Under the pieces are notes generated by a model. The model searched no databases, was not told the DNA's origin, and worked only from the letters and a program-made list of their open reading frames with translations. A DNA stretch of 39,745 nt from Propionibacteriaceae bacterium (GTDB lineage: Bacteria; Actinomycetota; Actinomycetes; Propionibacteriales; Propionibacteriaceae): NCBI GenBank assembly GCA_031261485.1, contig JAISJO010000104.1, forward strand, positions 1 to 39,745, in the 5' to 3' direction. Position numbers and translations under genes: made by a program. Each line of letters begins with the position of its first letter. Positions within the stretch are counted from its first letter, which is position 1. Positions 8,243-16,279 of this stretch are shown here, piece by piece.

Positions 8243-8903
8243 CCAGACGAGCGAAGAGGCACCAGGCGAAGTGACAACGTACAAGGTCGTGATCGTGGAC
8301 GACCACGCCATGTTGCGAACGGGGGTACGCTCCGAAATCACCCCGGCTGTGGATGTGGTGGGCGAAGGAGAGGATGTGGCCACCGGGGTGGCGGCGATCC
8401 TGGACAAGCATCCCGATGTGGTCCTCCTTGATGTCCACCTGCCTGGTGGCGGCGGTGCGGAAGTCATCCGGCAAGCCGGTACTGATACGCGCTATTTGGC
8501 CTTGTCAGTGTCAGATGCCGCCGAGGACGTCATCGGTATCATTCGGGCCGGAGCTCGGGGGTACGTCACGAAGTCCATCTCCGGGCCAGACCTCATCGAC
8601 GCCATCACTCGAGTCGCAGAAGGGGATGCGGTGTTCTCGCCGCGCCTGGCAGGATTCGTCCTCGACGCTTTCTCCGGTTCCATCGAAGTTGAAAAGGTGG
8701 ACGAGGATTTGGACCGACTCTCAGCGCGGGAGCAAGAGGTATTGAGGCTCATCGCGCGGGGGTACTCCTACCGTGAGGTCGCACGAGAGTTGTTCATCTC
8801 CATCAAGACAGTTGAGACCCATGTTTCGGCTGTCCTGCGCAAGTTACAATTGTCCAATCGGCACCAGTTGACTCGGTGGGCCACTGACCGGAAATTGGTG
8901 TAA
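8235..8903 (+). CDS. LuxR/NarL-family response regulator
   Basis: A 222-residue two-component regulator, partner of the kinase it overlaps. In the receiver domain D22/D23 (VIVDDHAML) and phosphoacceptor D66 (VVLLDVHLPGG) are intact. The LuxR-type DNA-binding domain covers roughly the last 65 residues (LSAREQEVLRLIARGYSYRE, then SIKTVETHVSAVLRKLQLSN). Two further in-frame ATGs at 8217 and 8226 are possible starts. I prefer 8235 because GAAAGG is suitably spaced and the ATGAG overlaps the kinase stop. Targets probably include the pspC promoters, by inference only. Confidence 0.9.
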   Translation: MSDQTSEEAPGEVTTYKVVIVDDHAMLRTGVRSEITPAVDVVGEGEDVATGVAAILDKHPDVVLLDVHLPGGGGAEVIRQAGTDTRYLALSVSDAAEDVIGIIRAGARGYVTKSISGPDLIDAITRVAEGDAVFSPRLAGFVLDAFSGSIEVEKVDEDLDRLSAREQEVLRLIARGYSYREVARELFISIKTVETHVSAVLRKLQLSNRHQLTRWATDRKLV

Positions 8904-8958
8904 GAATTCGGTCTGTTCACTGCTGAGGGGCGCTGATCCCGTTTCGTCGGGGCAGGTC

Positions 8959-9155
8959 GGCCTGCCTCGGCATCACCCCCAAAATCCTCCGACGCTGGCT
9001 TGTCCACCATGGTGGCACTTGCGTCGAGGGGCGCCGTGCTCGGCGGCCTTGCCGCCTTCAACGACCTTCAATCGCCTCGGAATCGAAGCAAGCTTCGTTC
9101 CTCGGCTCAATCGGTCGTCCGGTGTTTGGGGGTCCCCCGACGCCGGGCGCGGCCC
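8959..9155 (+). repeat. Dispersed GC-rich repeat, long copy
   Basis: It occupies most of the 310-base convergent gap between the response regulator and the YeaQ-like gene; no gene is seen. Blocks 8959-9000 and 9119-9155 match, as reverse complement and in matching order, blocks 20024-20065 and 19950-19986. This copy carries about 80 extra internal bases, including hairpins GGCGGCC-TTG-CCGCC and GAAGC-AA-GCTTC. The 15-mer GGTCGGCCTGCCTCG occurs at 8955-8969 and again at 9193-9207, bracketing the element in direct orientation. Confidence 0.65.
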
Positions 9156-9213
9156 ATGGAACTGACTTTGCTCCAGGGCTGATGTGCCGCCTGGTCGGCC
9201 TGCCTCGCCCTTC

Positions 9214-9474
9214 TTACTTCTTACGCCCGACCAGGAAACCCCAGACGACAAGCACAAGGGCGGACCCGGCGATGGAGATGACCCAGGTGCGGACATCCCA
9301 GAAGGAGCCCATGGAGATGCCGAACAGGCGCGTGGACAACCACCCGCCGACCACGGAACCGACGACGCCGCAGATGAGAGCGGGGATGATTCCGCCGCCG
9401 ATTTTTCCGGGGACGATGGCGCGGGCAACGCATCCGGCGACTAGGCCGATGATGAGAGAAGCAAGAAGTGTCAT
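9214..9474 (-). CDS. YeaQ/YmgE (GlsB) family membrane protein
   Basis: An 86-residue very hydrophobic protein of the transglycosylase-associated / GlsB-YeaQ-YmgE stress family. Three glycine-rich transmembrane segments are visible (about 2-20, 27-44, 60-81). They include the family pattern GxxAGxxARxIVPGK near residues 11-24 and GxxGSVVGGW (36-45), and the protein ends in RKK. Members are induced by stress but their molecular role is unclear. It is transcribed alone towards the repeat at 8959-9155. A TAGACT box six bases before the ATG suggests a leaderless mRNA. Confidence 0.85.
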   Translation of the reverse strand: MTLLASLIIGLVAGCVARAIVPGKIGGGIIPALICGVVGSVVGGWLSTRLFGISMGSFWDVRTWVISIAGSALVLVVWGFLVGRKK

Positions 9475-9480
9475 GACTTC

Positions 9481-9486
9481 AGTCTA
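9481..9486 (-). promoter_or_regulatory. Leaderless -10 box of the YeaQ-like gene
   Basis: TAGACT on the minus strand, six bases before the ATG at 9474. Confidence 0.5.
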
Positions 9487-9652
9487 GTTCAGAGGTGTGC
9501 CTTGCCTTCATGGGGGACTGCCCCCAATTGCCCCTGAATGGCATCGAACGGGGCTGGGGTAGGGGTCGAAGGAAGACTGTTCGGGGGCGGTTTCGGACTC
9601 GCCCAGTTCGTACCGCGACTCAGCGGGTCAGAGGTCGTACAGTGGTCCTCTC

Positions 9653-12307
9653 ATGGGAATGTACGACGACGATTTCGCCCTCTCGGATGTGGAGGGACTC
9701 TTCGGCGCGCCTCCTGCGCCGCCTGCCGATGACGTGGGCCCCGACTCTATGGCGGGCCCTTTCTCGCAGGCAAGTTCACCTGCGATTACCGCTTCTGGCA
9801 CAGGTTCTTACCTCTCGAATGACCACTTGCTCGATGGACTCAACCCGCCCCAACGCGAGGCGGTTGTTCATCTCGGGAGTCCACTCTTGGTCGTCGCGGG
9901 TGCTGGTTCGGGCAAGACGAGGGTTCTGACTAGGAGAATCGCGTACCTCATCTCGGAGCGCGGGGTACATCCTGGCGCCATTCTGGCCATTACCTTCACC
10001 AACAAGGCCGCTGCTGAGATGCGGGAGCGTGTGCGGGAACTTGTGGGGAATCGGTCGCGGTTCATGTGGGTGTCGACTTTTCACTCCGCGTGCGTGCGTA
10101 TTCTGAGGGCTGACATCGACAAACTCGACATCGCCAAGTCCTTCTCCATTTACGACGACACCGACTCTCGCCGCCTGGTCACGACCATCATGCGCGAGCA
10201 AGGTTTGGACTCCAAGAAGCACACCCCGCGCGCCGTTCGTGGATGGATATCCGACCAGAAGAATGCGTTGGTGTCCGTGAGCGAGGCCCGTGTGGCTGTG
10301 GAGGGGAAGTACCCCTATGAGATGTTCGCTGAGGTGTACGCCGAGTATCAAACCCGTCTGAAAAGGGCGAACGCTCTCGATTTCGATGATCTCTTGTCCA
10401 CCACGGTCCTCCTGCTCCAACGTTTTCCAGAGATACGTGAGAGGTATCGTCGGCGGTTCCGCCATGTCCTGGTGGACGAGTATCAGGACACAAACAGGGC
10501 GCAATACATCCTCATATCGCTGTTGTGTTCTCCCGAGACCGGACCGGGCAAGATTGACCCGCCTGAGTTGATGGTGGTGGGCGATTCGGACCAGTCGATT
10601 TACGCCTTCCGAGGGGCGACTATCGAAAACATCCTCCACTTCGAGCGTGACTTTCCTGGCGCGCGGACCATTGTCTTGGAGCAGAATTACCGCTCGACTC
10701 AGACCGTTCTGAGCGCCGCCAACGCCGTCATTTCGCACAACAAAGGTCGTCCGCCGAAGCGTCTGTGGACTGCGAGTGGGGACGGTGCCAAGATCGTCGG
10801 GTTCGTCGCCGACACGGAGCACGACGAGGCGCAGTTCATCGCCACGGAGATCAAATCGCTGGCTGACAAGGGAGAATCCAGGTACAAGGACGCTGCGGTG
10901 TTCTATCGCACGAACGCCCAGTCCCGTGCCCTTGAAGAGGTCTTCATCCGGGTCGGCCTGCCCTATCGTGTCGTGGGTGGGGTGAAGTTCTACGAGCGCA
11001 AGGAGATACGTGATGCCATTGCGTATTTGCGAGCAATCGCCAACCCGACTGACGACGTGTCTTTGCGGCGCATCCTGAACGTGCCCAAGCGGGGCATCGG
11101 GGACACGACCGAGGAGTTGGTGGCGTCATGGGCGCGTTCGGCTGAGATTTCGATGACCGAGGCGCTGGAGGATGTGCAGTCGATACCTGGTCTGAGTTCT
11201 CGGGCGTCCAAGCCGCTGGCGCAGTTCGCGGAACTGATGGCTCGACATCGTGCGATGGTCGAAGAGGGTGTGCCTGCTGACGAGATCTTGCGCTCGATTC
11301 TGGTGGAGTCGGGGTATTTCGAGTCGCTGACGGGCACGGGCGATGCCCAAGACGAGACCCGGGTGGAGAACCTGGCCGAGTTGATCGCCGTGGCTACTGA
11401 GTTCGTGGCGAGTGCCCATGAGGCTGACGCTGTGGACGATGACCCGCTGGCCGGGGATGACGAGGACTGGTTGGGAGGTGACGACGAGACCGAGGTCGGG
11501 CTGGGCGCAGTGGCGACCTTACCAAGAGAAACTGACAATGAAATGGCCGACAAACCTGGTCGCAGTTCCCGTTCCCTTCCGAATCTGCCTCCAAGCGCAA
11601 CTCAGGTCACGGACTCGGACCATGTTCCCGATGAGGCCCTTCTCGGCGCCCCCGAACCGGACGACTCCCTGCCCGCCTTCCTGGAACGTATCGCCTTGGT
11701 GGCCGATTCGGACCAGATTCCTGACGCGGTCGCGGGGGAGGGCGTGGTCACCATGATGACCCTGCACACTGCCAAGGGTTTGGAGTTCGACACTGTCTTC
11801 CTGACCGGATTCGAGGACGGGTTGTTCCCCCACGAGCGGGCGGTCACCGACCCGACTGAGTTGGAAGAGGAGCGGCGTTTGGCGTACGTCGGCATCACGC
11901 GGGCTCGCAAACGGTTGTACATCACTCGGGCCCAGTCGCGGACAATGTGGGGCCAACCCACGTACAACCCGCCCTCGCGTTTTACCGAAGAAATACCGGC
12001 TGACTTGGTGGAATGGAAACGTTCCGCACGTGTGGGCACATGGTCGCAGGTGTCGAAACCCTCGTTGACCGACAAGCGCAGTTCGTCCCAGCCTGATGTC
12101 GAATCATTCATCACACGCGCCACGACCGCCAGGCCCAAGGTCGTCCCTGTCCTTGAGGTGGGGGACAAGGTTCTCCACTCCTCGTTCGGCCTGGGCAAAG
12201 TTCGGGCTGTGTCGGGTGAGGGGGACAAGAAGCGCGCCGAGATCGACTTCGGGTCGTATGGCGTGAAACTGCTCAGCGTGCAACACGCGCCCCTGGAGAA
12301 GTTGTGA
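9653..12307 (+). CDS. pcrA: ATP-dependent DNA helicase PcrA/UvrD
   Basis: An 884-residue superfamily 1A 3'-5' helicase for repair and replication restart. Motifs in order are the Q-motif LNPPQREAV and Walker A GAGSGKT (residues 61-89), Walker B DEYQDTN, GDSDQSIYAFRGA, LEQNYRST, TLHTAKGLEF and VGITRARKRLYIT. The C-terminal Tudor-like domain (VGDKVLHSSFGLGKV) is present. Two features make it longer than the usual ~750-800 residues. One is a 60-residue disordered N-terminal extension. The other is an acidic insertion at about 588-671, just before SLPAFLERIALVADSDQIPD. In mycobacteria uvrD1 lies near perM-purN-purH, as here. No clear Shine-Dalgarno sequence; TACAGT lies nine bases upstream. Confidence 0.96.
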   Translation: MGMYDDDFALSDVEGLFGAPPAPPADDVGPDSMAGPFSQASSPAITASGTGSYLSNDHLLDGLNPPQREAVVHLGSPLLVVAGAGSGKTRVLTRRIAYLISERGVHPGAILAITFTNKAAAEMRERVRELVGNRSRFMWVSTFHSACVRILRADIDKLDIAKSFSIYDDTDSRRLVTTIMREQGLDSKKHTPRAVRGWISDQKNALVSVSEARVAVEGKYPYEMFAEVYAEYQTRLKRANALDFDDLLSTTVLLLQRFPEIRERYRRRFRHVLVDEYQDTNRAQYILISLLCSPETGPGKIDPPELMVVGDSDQSIYAFRGATIENILHFERDFPGARTIVLEQNYRSTQTVLSAANAVISHNKGRPPKRLWTASGDGAKIVGFVADTEHDEAQFIATEIKSLADKGESRYKDAAVFYRTNAQSRALEEVFIRVGLPYRVVGGVKFYERKEIRDAIAYLRAIANPTDDVSLRRILNVPKRGIGDTTEELVASWARSAEISMTEALEDVQSIPGLSSRASKPLAQFAELMARHRAMVEEGVPADEILRSILVESGYFESLTGTGDAQDETRVENLAELIAVATEFVASAHEADAVDDDPLAGDDEDWLGGDDETEVGLGAVATLPRETDNEMADKPGRSSRSLPNLPPSATQVTDSDHVPDEALLGAPEPDDSLPAFLERIALVADSDQIPDAVAGEGVVTMMTLHTAKGLEFDTVFLTGFEDGLFPHERAVTDPTELEEERRLAYVGITRARKRLYITRAQSRTMWGQPTYNPPSRFTEEIPADLVEWKRSARVGTWSQVSKPSLTDKRSSSQPDVESFITRATTARPKVVPVLEVGDKVLHSSFGLGKVRAVSGEGDKKRAEIDFGSYGVKLLSVQHAPLEKL

Positions 12308-12423
12308 GGGAGCGCCACGTACTCCGCCATCACCATTGAGGAACGTCCGTTCCCCGCCTGGAAAAGTCTTGAGGGAGCGTTACGGACCTTCACCCAAGCG
12401 ACTCCTCGATGCGACTTGCGGCG

Positions 12424-12562
12424 AACTTTGGCCTACTCCGGCATGATTCTGTCTTCGTGTTCGGAGTTGGCTCAAAGTACGCCCGTTTCGGGCCTGGATT
12501 TCGGCCAACTTTGATCCTCGTCCGTGTGGGACGCCGAAATATCGGCGAAGTAGGCCAAAGTT
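12424..12562. repeat. AACTTTGGCC-bounded palindromic repeat, copy 2
   Basis: AACTTTGGCCTACT (12424-12437) is perfectly inverted at 12549-12562. The interior shares GTTCGGAGTTGG, TTTCGGGCC and TTTGATCC with the copy at 4265-4392. It lies in the 386-base pcrA-perM gap, where I see no gene. In related genomes sucCD often lie here. The gap also holds a small hairpin GGAACG-TC-CGTTCC at 12340-12353 and the string TGAGGGAGCG twice (at the pcrA stop and near 12370). Confidence 0.65.
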
Positions 12563-12693
12563 GGACATGGTGGTGGGGCAGACATGTCAACTGGGTTTCA
12601 AGGCATTACTGGTCATGTATACGGAAGAGACATACTGGCTGGGCAGGCGTACTTCGTAGTTTGACGGGGTTTCGTCTCCGTGGAGAACGGCTG

Positions 12694-14421
12694 ATGCGAC
12701 ACAATGGGGGGGTGGCCCATGAAGATTCCATCACACGCACGCTGACGGTTGAGGTGTACAAACCCCAGCCCGAGCGTGTGCGCGCGCCTGCTATGCCGTG
12801 GTGGGCCGCAGGAATCGGTGGCGCGGTCGTGTGCGCGGTGGGGGTGTGGGCCATCATCGCGGCCGTCGCCCTCCTGTCCCAGTTGGCCCAGACGGGCGGG
12901 GTCACCGGTGTGCCCATGGATTTCGCCACACGTTTCTGGCTTCTCGCGCATTCGGGGATTCTCACGATGGCAGGTTCTCAGATTTCTCTGATACCTCTAG
13001 GAGTAACCGCCATTGTCGCCTTGACTCTGCACGGAGTGGGCGGGTACGCAGCCAAGCAGGCGCTCTCGAGTGTCGATGACCTTCCCGAGGTGGGAGCCAC
13101 GGTCGCCAAAGTCGCCGGGGTGGTCGCCGGGGTGTACACCGTTGTTGTCACTGCTGTCGCCATGGTCTTTGACATGGGTGGTCCTGCTCTGCGTGCGGGC
13201 GGTGGTGCTGCGGTATTAGGGCTTGTCATGGCATTCTTGGGAGCCCGGAGGGCGCTGGACTGGACGCCGACAAAATCCTGGCCGATGTGGACTCGCGCGA
13301 TTCCGAAAGCCGCCATGGCCGCAGTGCTGGTGTGCCTCTTGGGCGGTGTCGTCTCCCTCATCGCGTCGCTTGTCGCCCACAGAGACCAGTTCATTACTAT
13401 GACCGACCAGCTCCATCCAGGCGGGGTTGGCGGAACTGCTTTGGTGCTGCTCCAGCTGGCGTACGTCGTGAACATTGTCATATGGTGCGCCTCGTGGACA
13501 ACAGGGGCGGGCTTCACTCTCGGCGACGGCTCATTGATCACCCTGCTCGGCTCGCACGTGGGCCTGCTGCCTCCCATCCCTGTCACGGCCATCATCCCAG
13601 CGCCCGTCGGGTCGTGGTGGAATCTGGCCTGGCTCGGCTTCCCCGTGGCTGCCGGGATGGTGGCTGCGGTGGTCGTGTTGCGCGCTCGTCCTCGTGCCCG
13701 TTTTGATGAGACCGCTCTGGTGGGCGGGCTGTCCGGGGTTGTCGCCGGAGGGTGCTTCGCACTCGTCGCCGCCCTGAGTCGAGGAGGTCTTGGGGTCGGG
13801 CGGCTGTCTTTCGTCGGTCCACATCTAGGAACAGTGGCCGTTCTGTCAGGTTGTCTCATGGGTATCTCCGGAGTCATCGCCGGATTGGTCATGGGGTTGA
13901 TACGTGGTGCTTCGGGCGAGCCCAACCCCAAGTGGTGGGCACATTGGCGCTCCGACGAACCTGACGTCCCCACGTTGTACAAGCCGCAACCGGCAACACC
14001 TGTGTGGGTCGTTCCAGAGGAACCCACTGAGCGCATTGGTGACAAGAGTGGTGGTGCGGCTGCTTCCAACGTTGGAGAAGACCTCACGGTCGACCTGACT
14101 GATGATGCTGTGCTGGAATCTGTGCCTGCCGTGCCTGTCAACAAAGGTAAGGCTGCGGCCACTGCGCGACCAGGCTTACTTGCTCGTTTCCTCCACAGGG
14201 GCACAAAAGTGTTTTCGCAGCCAGAACCCGAGGCCGAACCAGTACCGGCGGCCGACGCGAGCCCTACTGAAGAGGGGCGACCTGAGGCGGAGGAGTCTTT
14301 GACCCAAGTAGCGTCCGAGCAATCTGATGAGAAAGCGACCGAAGAACCGACCAAGGAACCGGACCCCGCACAACCGCCCGACGAGCAACCCCCCCTGGAC
14401 TTCTTCGCTGACGAGCGCTGA
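12694..14421 (+). CDS. perM: PerM/DUF6350 multi-spanning membrane protein
   Basis: A 575-residue integral membrane protein matching the DUF6350 family that includes mycobacterial PerM, implicated in cell division and stress survival. About eight or nine hydrophobic segments fill residues 25-420 (first: WWAAGIGGAVVCAVGVWAII). A long acidic, Pro/Glu-rich cytoplasmic tail of roughly 150 residues then ends in PPLDFFADER. The ATG at 12694 is chosen because TGGAGA precedes it at good spacing; in-frame sequence further upstream runs through the repeat at 12424-12562 and is not coding-like. The pcrA-perM-purN-purH order supports the assignment. The gene symbol is by family and synteny only. Confidence 0.78.
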   Translation: MRHNGGVAHEDSITRTLTVEVYKPQPERVRAPAMPWWAAGIGGAVVCAVGVWAIIAAVALLSQLAQTGGVTGVPMDFATRFWLLAHSGILTMAGSQISLIPLGVTAIVALTLHGVGGYAAKQALSSVDDLPEVGATVAKVAGVVAGVYTVVVTAVAMVFDMGGPALRAGGGAAVLGLVMAFLGARRALDWTPTKSWPMWTRAIPKAAMAAVLVCLLGGVVSLIASLVAHRDQFITMTDQLHPGGVGGTALVLLQLAYVVNIVIWCASWTTGAGFTLGDGSLITLLGSHVGLLPPIPVTAIIPAPVGSWWNLAWLGFPVAAGMVAAVVVLRARPRARFDETALVGGLSGVVAGGCFALVAALSRGGLGVGRLSFVGPHLGTVAVLSGCLMGISGVIAGLVMGLIRGASGEPNPKWWAHWRSDEPDVPTLYKPQPATPVWVVPEEPTERIGDKSGGAAASNVGEDLTVDLTDDAVLESVPAVPVNKGKAAATARPGLLARFLHRGTKVFSQPEPEAEPVPAADASPTEEGRPEAEESLTQVASEQSDEKATEEPTKEPDPAQPPDEQPPLDFFADER

Positions 14422-14496
14422 CGAGTTCCCTGCTCAGACGCTAGCTACTGACAATGGCATCACATGATTCGCCGTGGGTAGGGACGCCACACGCGG

Positions 14497-15375
14497 CTAG
14501 ATTTCGATGCCACACTTGGCGACGACGGCTTCCAGGACGGGCAAGGAGACGCCTTCGATGAGGCTGTTTGCGCCGTCATAGTAGGTCCAGCCAGGTATCT
14601 CAGACAGGAAATCTGCGTAGGACACCACTCCCAGGATCCGGTCTTGGCTCACGGAGTAGAAAGTGACGACCCACGACTGCACTTCAAAGTCTTGCCCATC
14701 TTCCTGCTCCATCCATAAAGGCACGCTCGGGGCATTGGGGAAGATGCTGCGCACGTCCTCTGTCAGCGTGTAGCTCCCCATGACCTCGTCGTCATGGGAG
14801 TAAAACCGGGGCTTCGCATAGTAGGCGTCCACCGATTGTTTCTCGTGGAGGTAATCGCGGAAACCGGACAAGTCGGTCGCGTCGGCAAGGAGTGCTCTCT
14901 CCTCGGCTCCGAGAGTGAGCGGCCACATCGCGCAGAAAAGCGTCAGAAATGAGTCTTTGTCTCGTGACAAGAAATCCGCCAGAGTCGACAGACTGAAATC
15001 CTTCATGGAAGTTCGCCACTCGGGAAGCTGATCGACAGTGATCGGCAATCCGTCCTGTTCGATGGTGGACTGTTTCCAGAAGCCCACGACGCGCTCAACA
15101 GTGTCGTAGAAGTCGTCTGTTTCCTCGGCTGTGCTTGGGGTGAGGAGGCGCAGGCTCACCTGGTTCTTCTCTCCCTTTCTCCAGGTGACGGAGAATCCAC
15201 GTCCGATATGGTCGGGATGGAACAGGATGAAGTCTTCGGCGCCGACTTCACCGACGTCGAGCCGCAATCCGTCAAAACTACCGAAGGACAAGCCCTGGGC
15301 GCAGAGGACGTCGAATGGGAGAGCTTTCCTGAAGAAGCCCTTGTCTGTGTGTGTGATGGTGATATCAATGGACAT
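14497..15375 (-). CDS. DUF4299 family protein
   Basis: A 292-residue soluble protein resembling the DUF4299 family of unknown function. Family-like blocks are LSFGSFDGLRLDVG (29-42), then HPDHIGRGFSVTW (53-65), VSLRLLTPSTAEETDDFYD (73-91) and VVGFWKQSTIEQDG (95-108). There is no signal peptide or transmembrane segment. GGAGGGG precedes the ATG. It lies between perM and a toxin-antitoxin pair, oriented against its neighbours, inside what is otherwise a conserved perM-purN junction, which suggests an accessory insertion. The family name is moderately certain; function is unknown. Confidence 0.65.
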   Translation of the reverse strand: MSIDITITHTDKGFFRKALPFDVLCAQGLSFGSFDGLRLDVGEVGAEDFILFHPDHIGRGFSVTWRKGEKNQVSLRLLTPSTAEETDDFYDTVERVVGFWKQSTIEQDGLPITVDQLPEWRTSMKDFSLSTLADFLSRDKDSFLTLFCAMWPLTLGAEERALLADATDLSGFRDYLHEKQSVDAYYAKPRFYSHDDEVMGSYTLTEDVRSIFPNAPSVPLWMEQEDGQDFEVQSWVVTFYSVSQDRILGVVSYADFLSEIPGWTYYDGANSLIEGVSLPVLEAVVAKCGIEI

Positions 15376-15502
15376 CTTCTGTTCCCCTCCGATGTGTCCC
15401 GCACGTCACTGTGACCTGCCACTGCGAGTCTAGCCCCGCGAGGACAACGCGGCGGCACAGAAGAATGCAGAAGAATAGAGTGTAAATCGAACACAGGGTG
15501 CT

Positions 15503-15529
15503 AGTTGAACCTTGTGTTGACGTTCAACT
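15503..15529. promoter_or_regulatory. Operator of the AbrB/PIN toxin-antitoxin operon
   Basis: AGTTGAAC (15503-15510) and GTTCAACT (15522-15529) form a perfect inverted repeat with an 11-base spacer, centres 19 bases apart. It overlaps the -35 and spacer of the promoter. AbrB-type antitoxins usually repress their own promoters, so this is the likely binding site. Confidence 0.6.
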
Positions 15530-15540
15530 GCGGTTAAGAT
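15512..15540 (+). promoter_or_regulatory. Promoter of the AbrB/PIN operon
   Basis: TTGTGT (15512-15517), a 17-base spacer, and TAAGAT (15535-15540). The ATG at 15547 begins six bases later, so the mRNA is probably leaderless. Confidence 0.5.
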
Positions 15541-15546
15541 GGGTAC

Positions 15547-15810
15547 ATGGCACTGATGTACTCCACGGTAACCGCGAAGGGGCAGATAACTCTTCCCGCT
15601 GAGTTGCGGCAGCAGTTCGGCTTTCGACCGGGCCAGCGAGTCGCTATAACGGCTGATGAGAACGGCGTGAGGGTCGACGCGCCGCCGAGTCTGGAGGGCC
15701 TGCGCCAGCGCCTCCAGACTGAGATGCGCCAGCAAGGCACCTGGGGTGCGGTCCTTGACCCTGACGAGGCTCGGATGATCGATATCGTGGAACGCCATGC
15801 CCAGTCTTGA
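15547..15810 (+). CDS. AbrB/MazE-like antitoxin
   Basis: An 87-residue protein with an N-terminal SpoVT/AbrB swapped-hairpin DNA-binding domain: YSTVTAKGQITLPAELRQQF (6-25), then GFRPGQRVAI. A flexible acidic C-terminal half is suited to wrapping the toxin. Such proteins neutralise a partner toxin and repress their operon. It overlaps the PIN toxin by 14 bases. No Shine-Dalgarno sequence precedes the ATG, consistent with the leaderless promoter. Toxin-antitoxin pairing is inferred from family and gene arrangement. Confidence 0.85.
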   Translation: MALMYSTVTAKGQITLPAELRQQFGFRPGQRVAITADENGVRVDAPPSLEGLRQRLQTEMRQQGTWGAVLDPDEARMIDIVERHAQS

Positions 15811-16201
15811 TACCAACTGTCTGCTGCGCTGGCTCCTTGCTGATATCCCAGACCAGGCCGAGCAAGTCGAACAGCTCTTGCACGACGGTCGCTCGTTTGA
15901 CGTGGCTGATGAGGTGGTGCTGGAGACAGTGTTCGTACTGGAACGCCAAGCTCGGTTAGCCAGAACCACAGTCAAGGATGCCATCAATGTCGTCATGTCC
16001 GAGGCGGCCATCAACCTAGAGCGATCTCTATGGGAGGAAGTGATGGCCATCTACGTGGAAAGACCCAAGCTGTCCGTCGCAGACATTTACGTGGCGGTCA
16101 AAGCTGCGCGTCGAAACCAGACCCCGCTTTACACCTTCGACCAGAAAATGATCAACCAACTTCCTGGCTGCGCGCCGCCACCCCAATCAAGGACTCTCTA
16201 G
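15797..16201 (+). CDS. PIN-domain toxin (VapC-like ribonuclease)
   Basis: A 134-residue PIN-domain protein, expected to be a Mg2+-dependent endoribonuclease toxin. The acidic catalytic set is D5 (SLDTN), E43 (VVLETVFVL), D96 (LSVADIYVA) and D115 (YTFDQKM), all present, so the toxin looks active. The last ~15 residues (GCAPPPQSRTL) are unlike the family and may be an extension. It is translated from an ATG overlapping the antitoxin gene. The pair separates perM from purN. Confidence 0.88.
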   Translation: MPSLDTNCLLRWLLADIPDQAEQVEQLLHDGRSFDVADEVVLETVFVLERQARLARTTVKDAINVVMSEAAINLERSLWEEVMAIYVERPKLSVADIYVAVKAARRNQTPLYTFDQKMINQLPGCAPPPQSRTL

Positions 16202-16267
16202 GCCAAGCACAGGACCCAACCGGGACCGGCGAGTGGAGACCGAGCGCGGCGCAACGGCTTGTTTGGA

Positions 16268-16273
16268 TAGACT
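16268..16273 (+). promoter_or_regulatory. Leaderless -10 box of purN
   Basis: TAGACT six bases before the GTG at 16280. The spacer GGTCTC is the same as that of the AraM-like gene at 1537. Confidence 0.55.
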
Positions 16274-16279
16274 GGTCTC

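Noticed and set aside
8955-9207. GGTCGGCCTGCCTCG direct repeats as a target-site duplication
   Set aside because: A related string is part of the repeat itself in the other copy, and that copy lacks matching flanking duplications, so a transposition footprint is not supported.
9776-10822. 348-codon minus-strand frame opposite pcrA
   Set aside because: It is antisense to strongly conserved helicase motifs; a by-product of high GC content.
12308-12423. GGAACG-TC-CGTTCC hairpin as the pcrA terminator
   Set aside because: Short stem, two-base loop and no U-run; not convincing.
12978-14354. 458-codon minus-strand frame opposite perM
   Set aside because: Low-complexity Ser/Thr/Pro/Arg translation typical of the antisense of a membrane protein gene; perM has hydrophobic segments and a ribosome-binding site.
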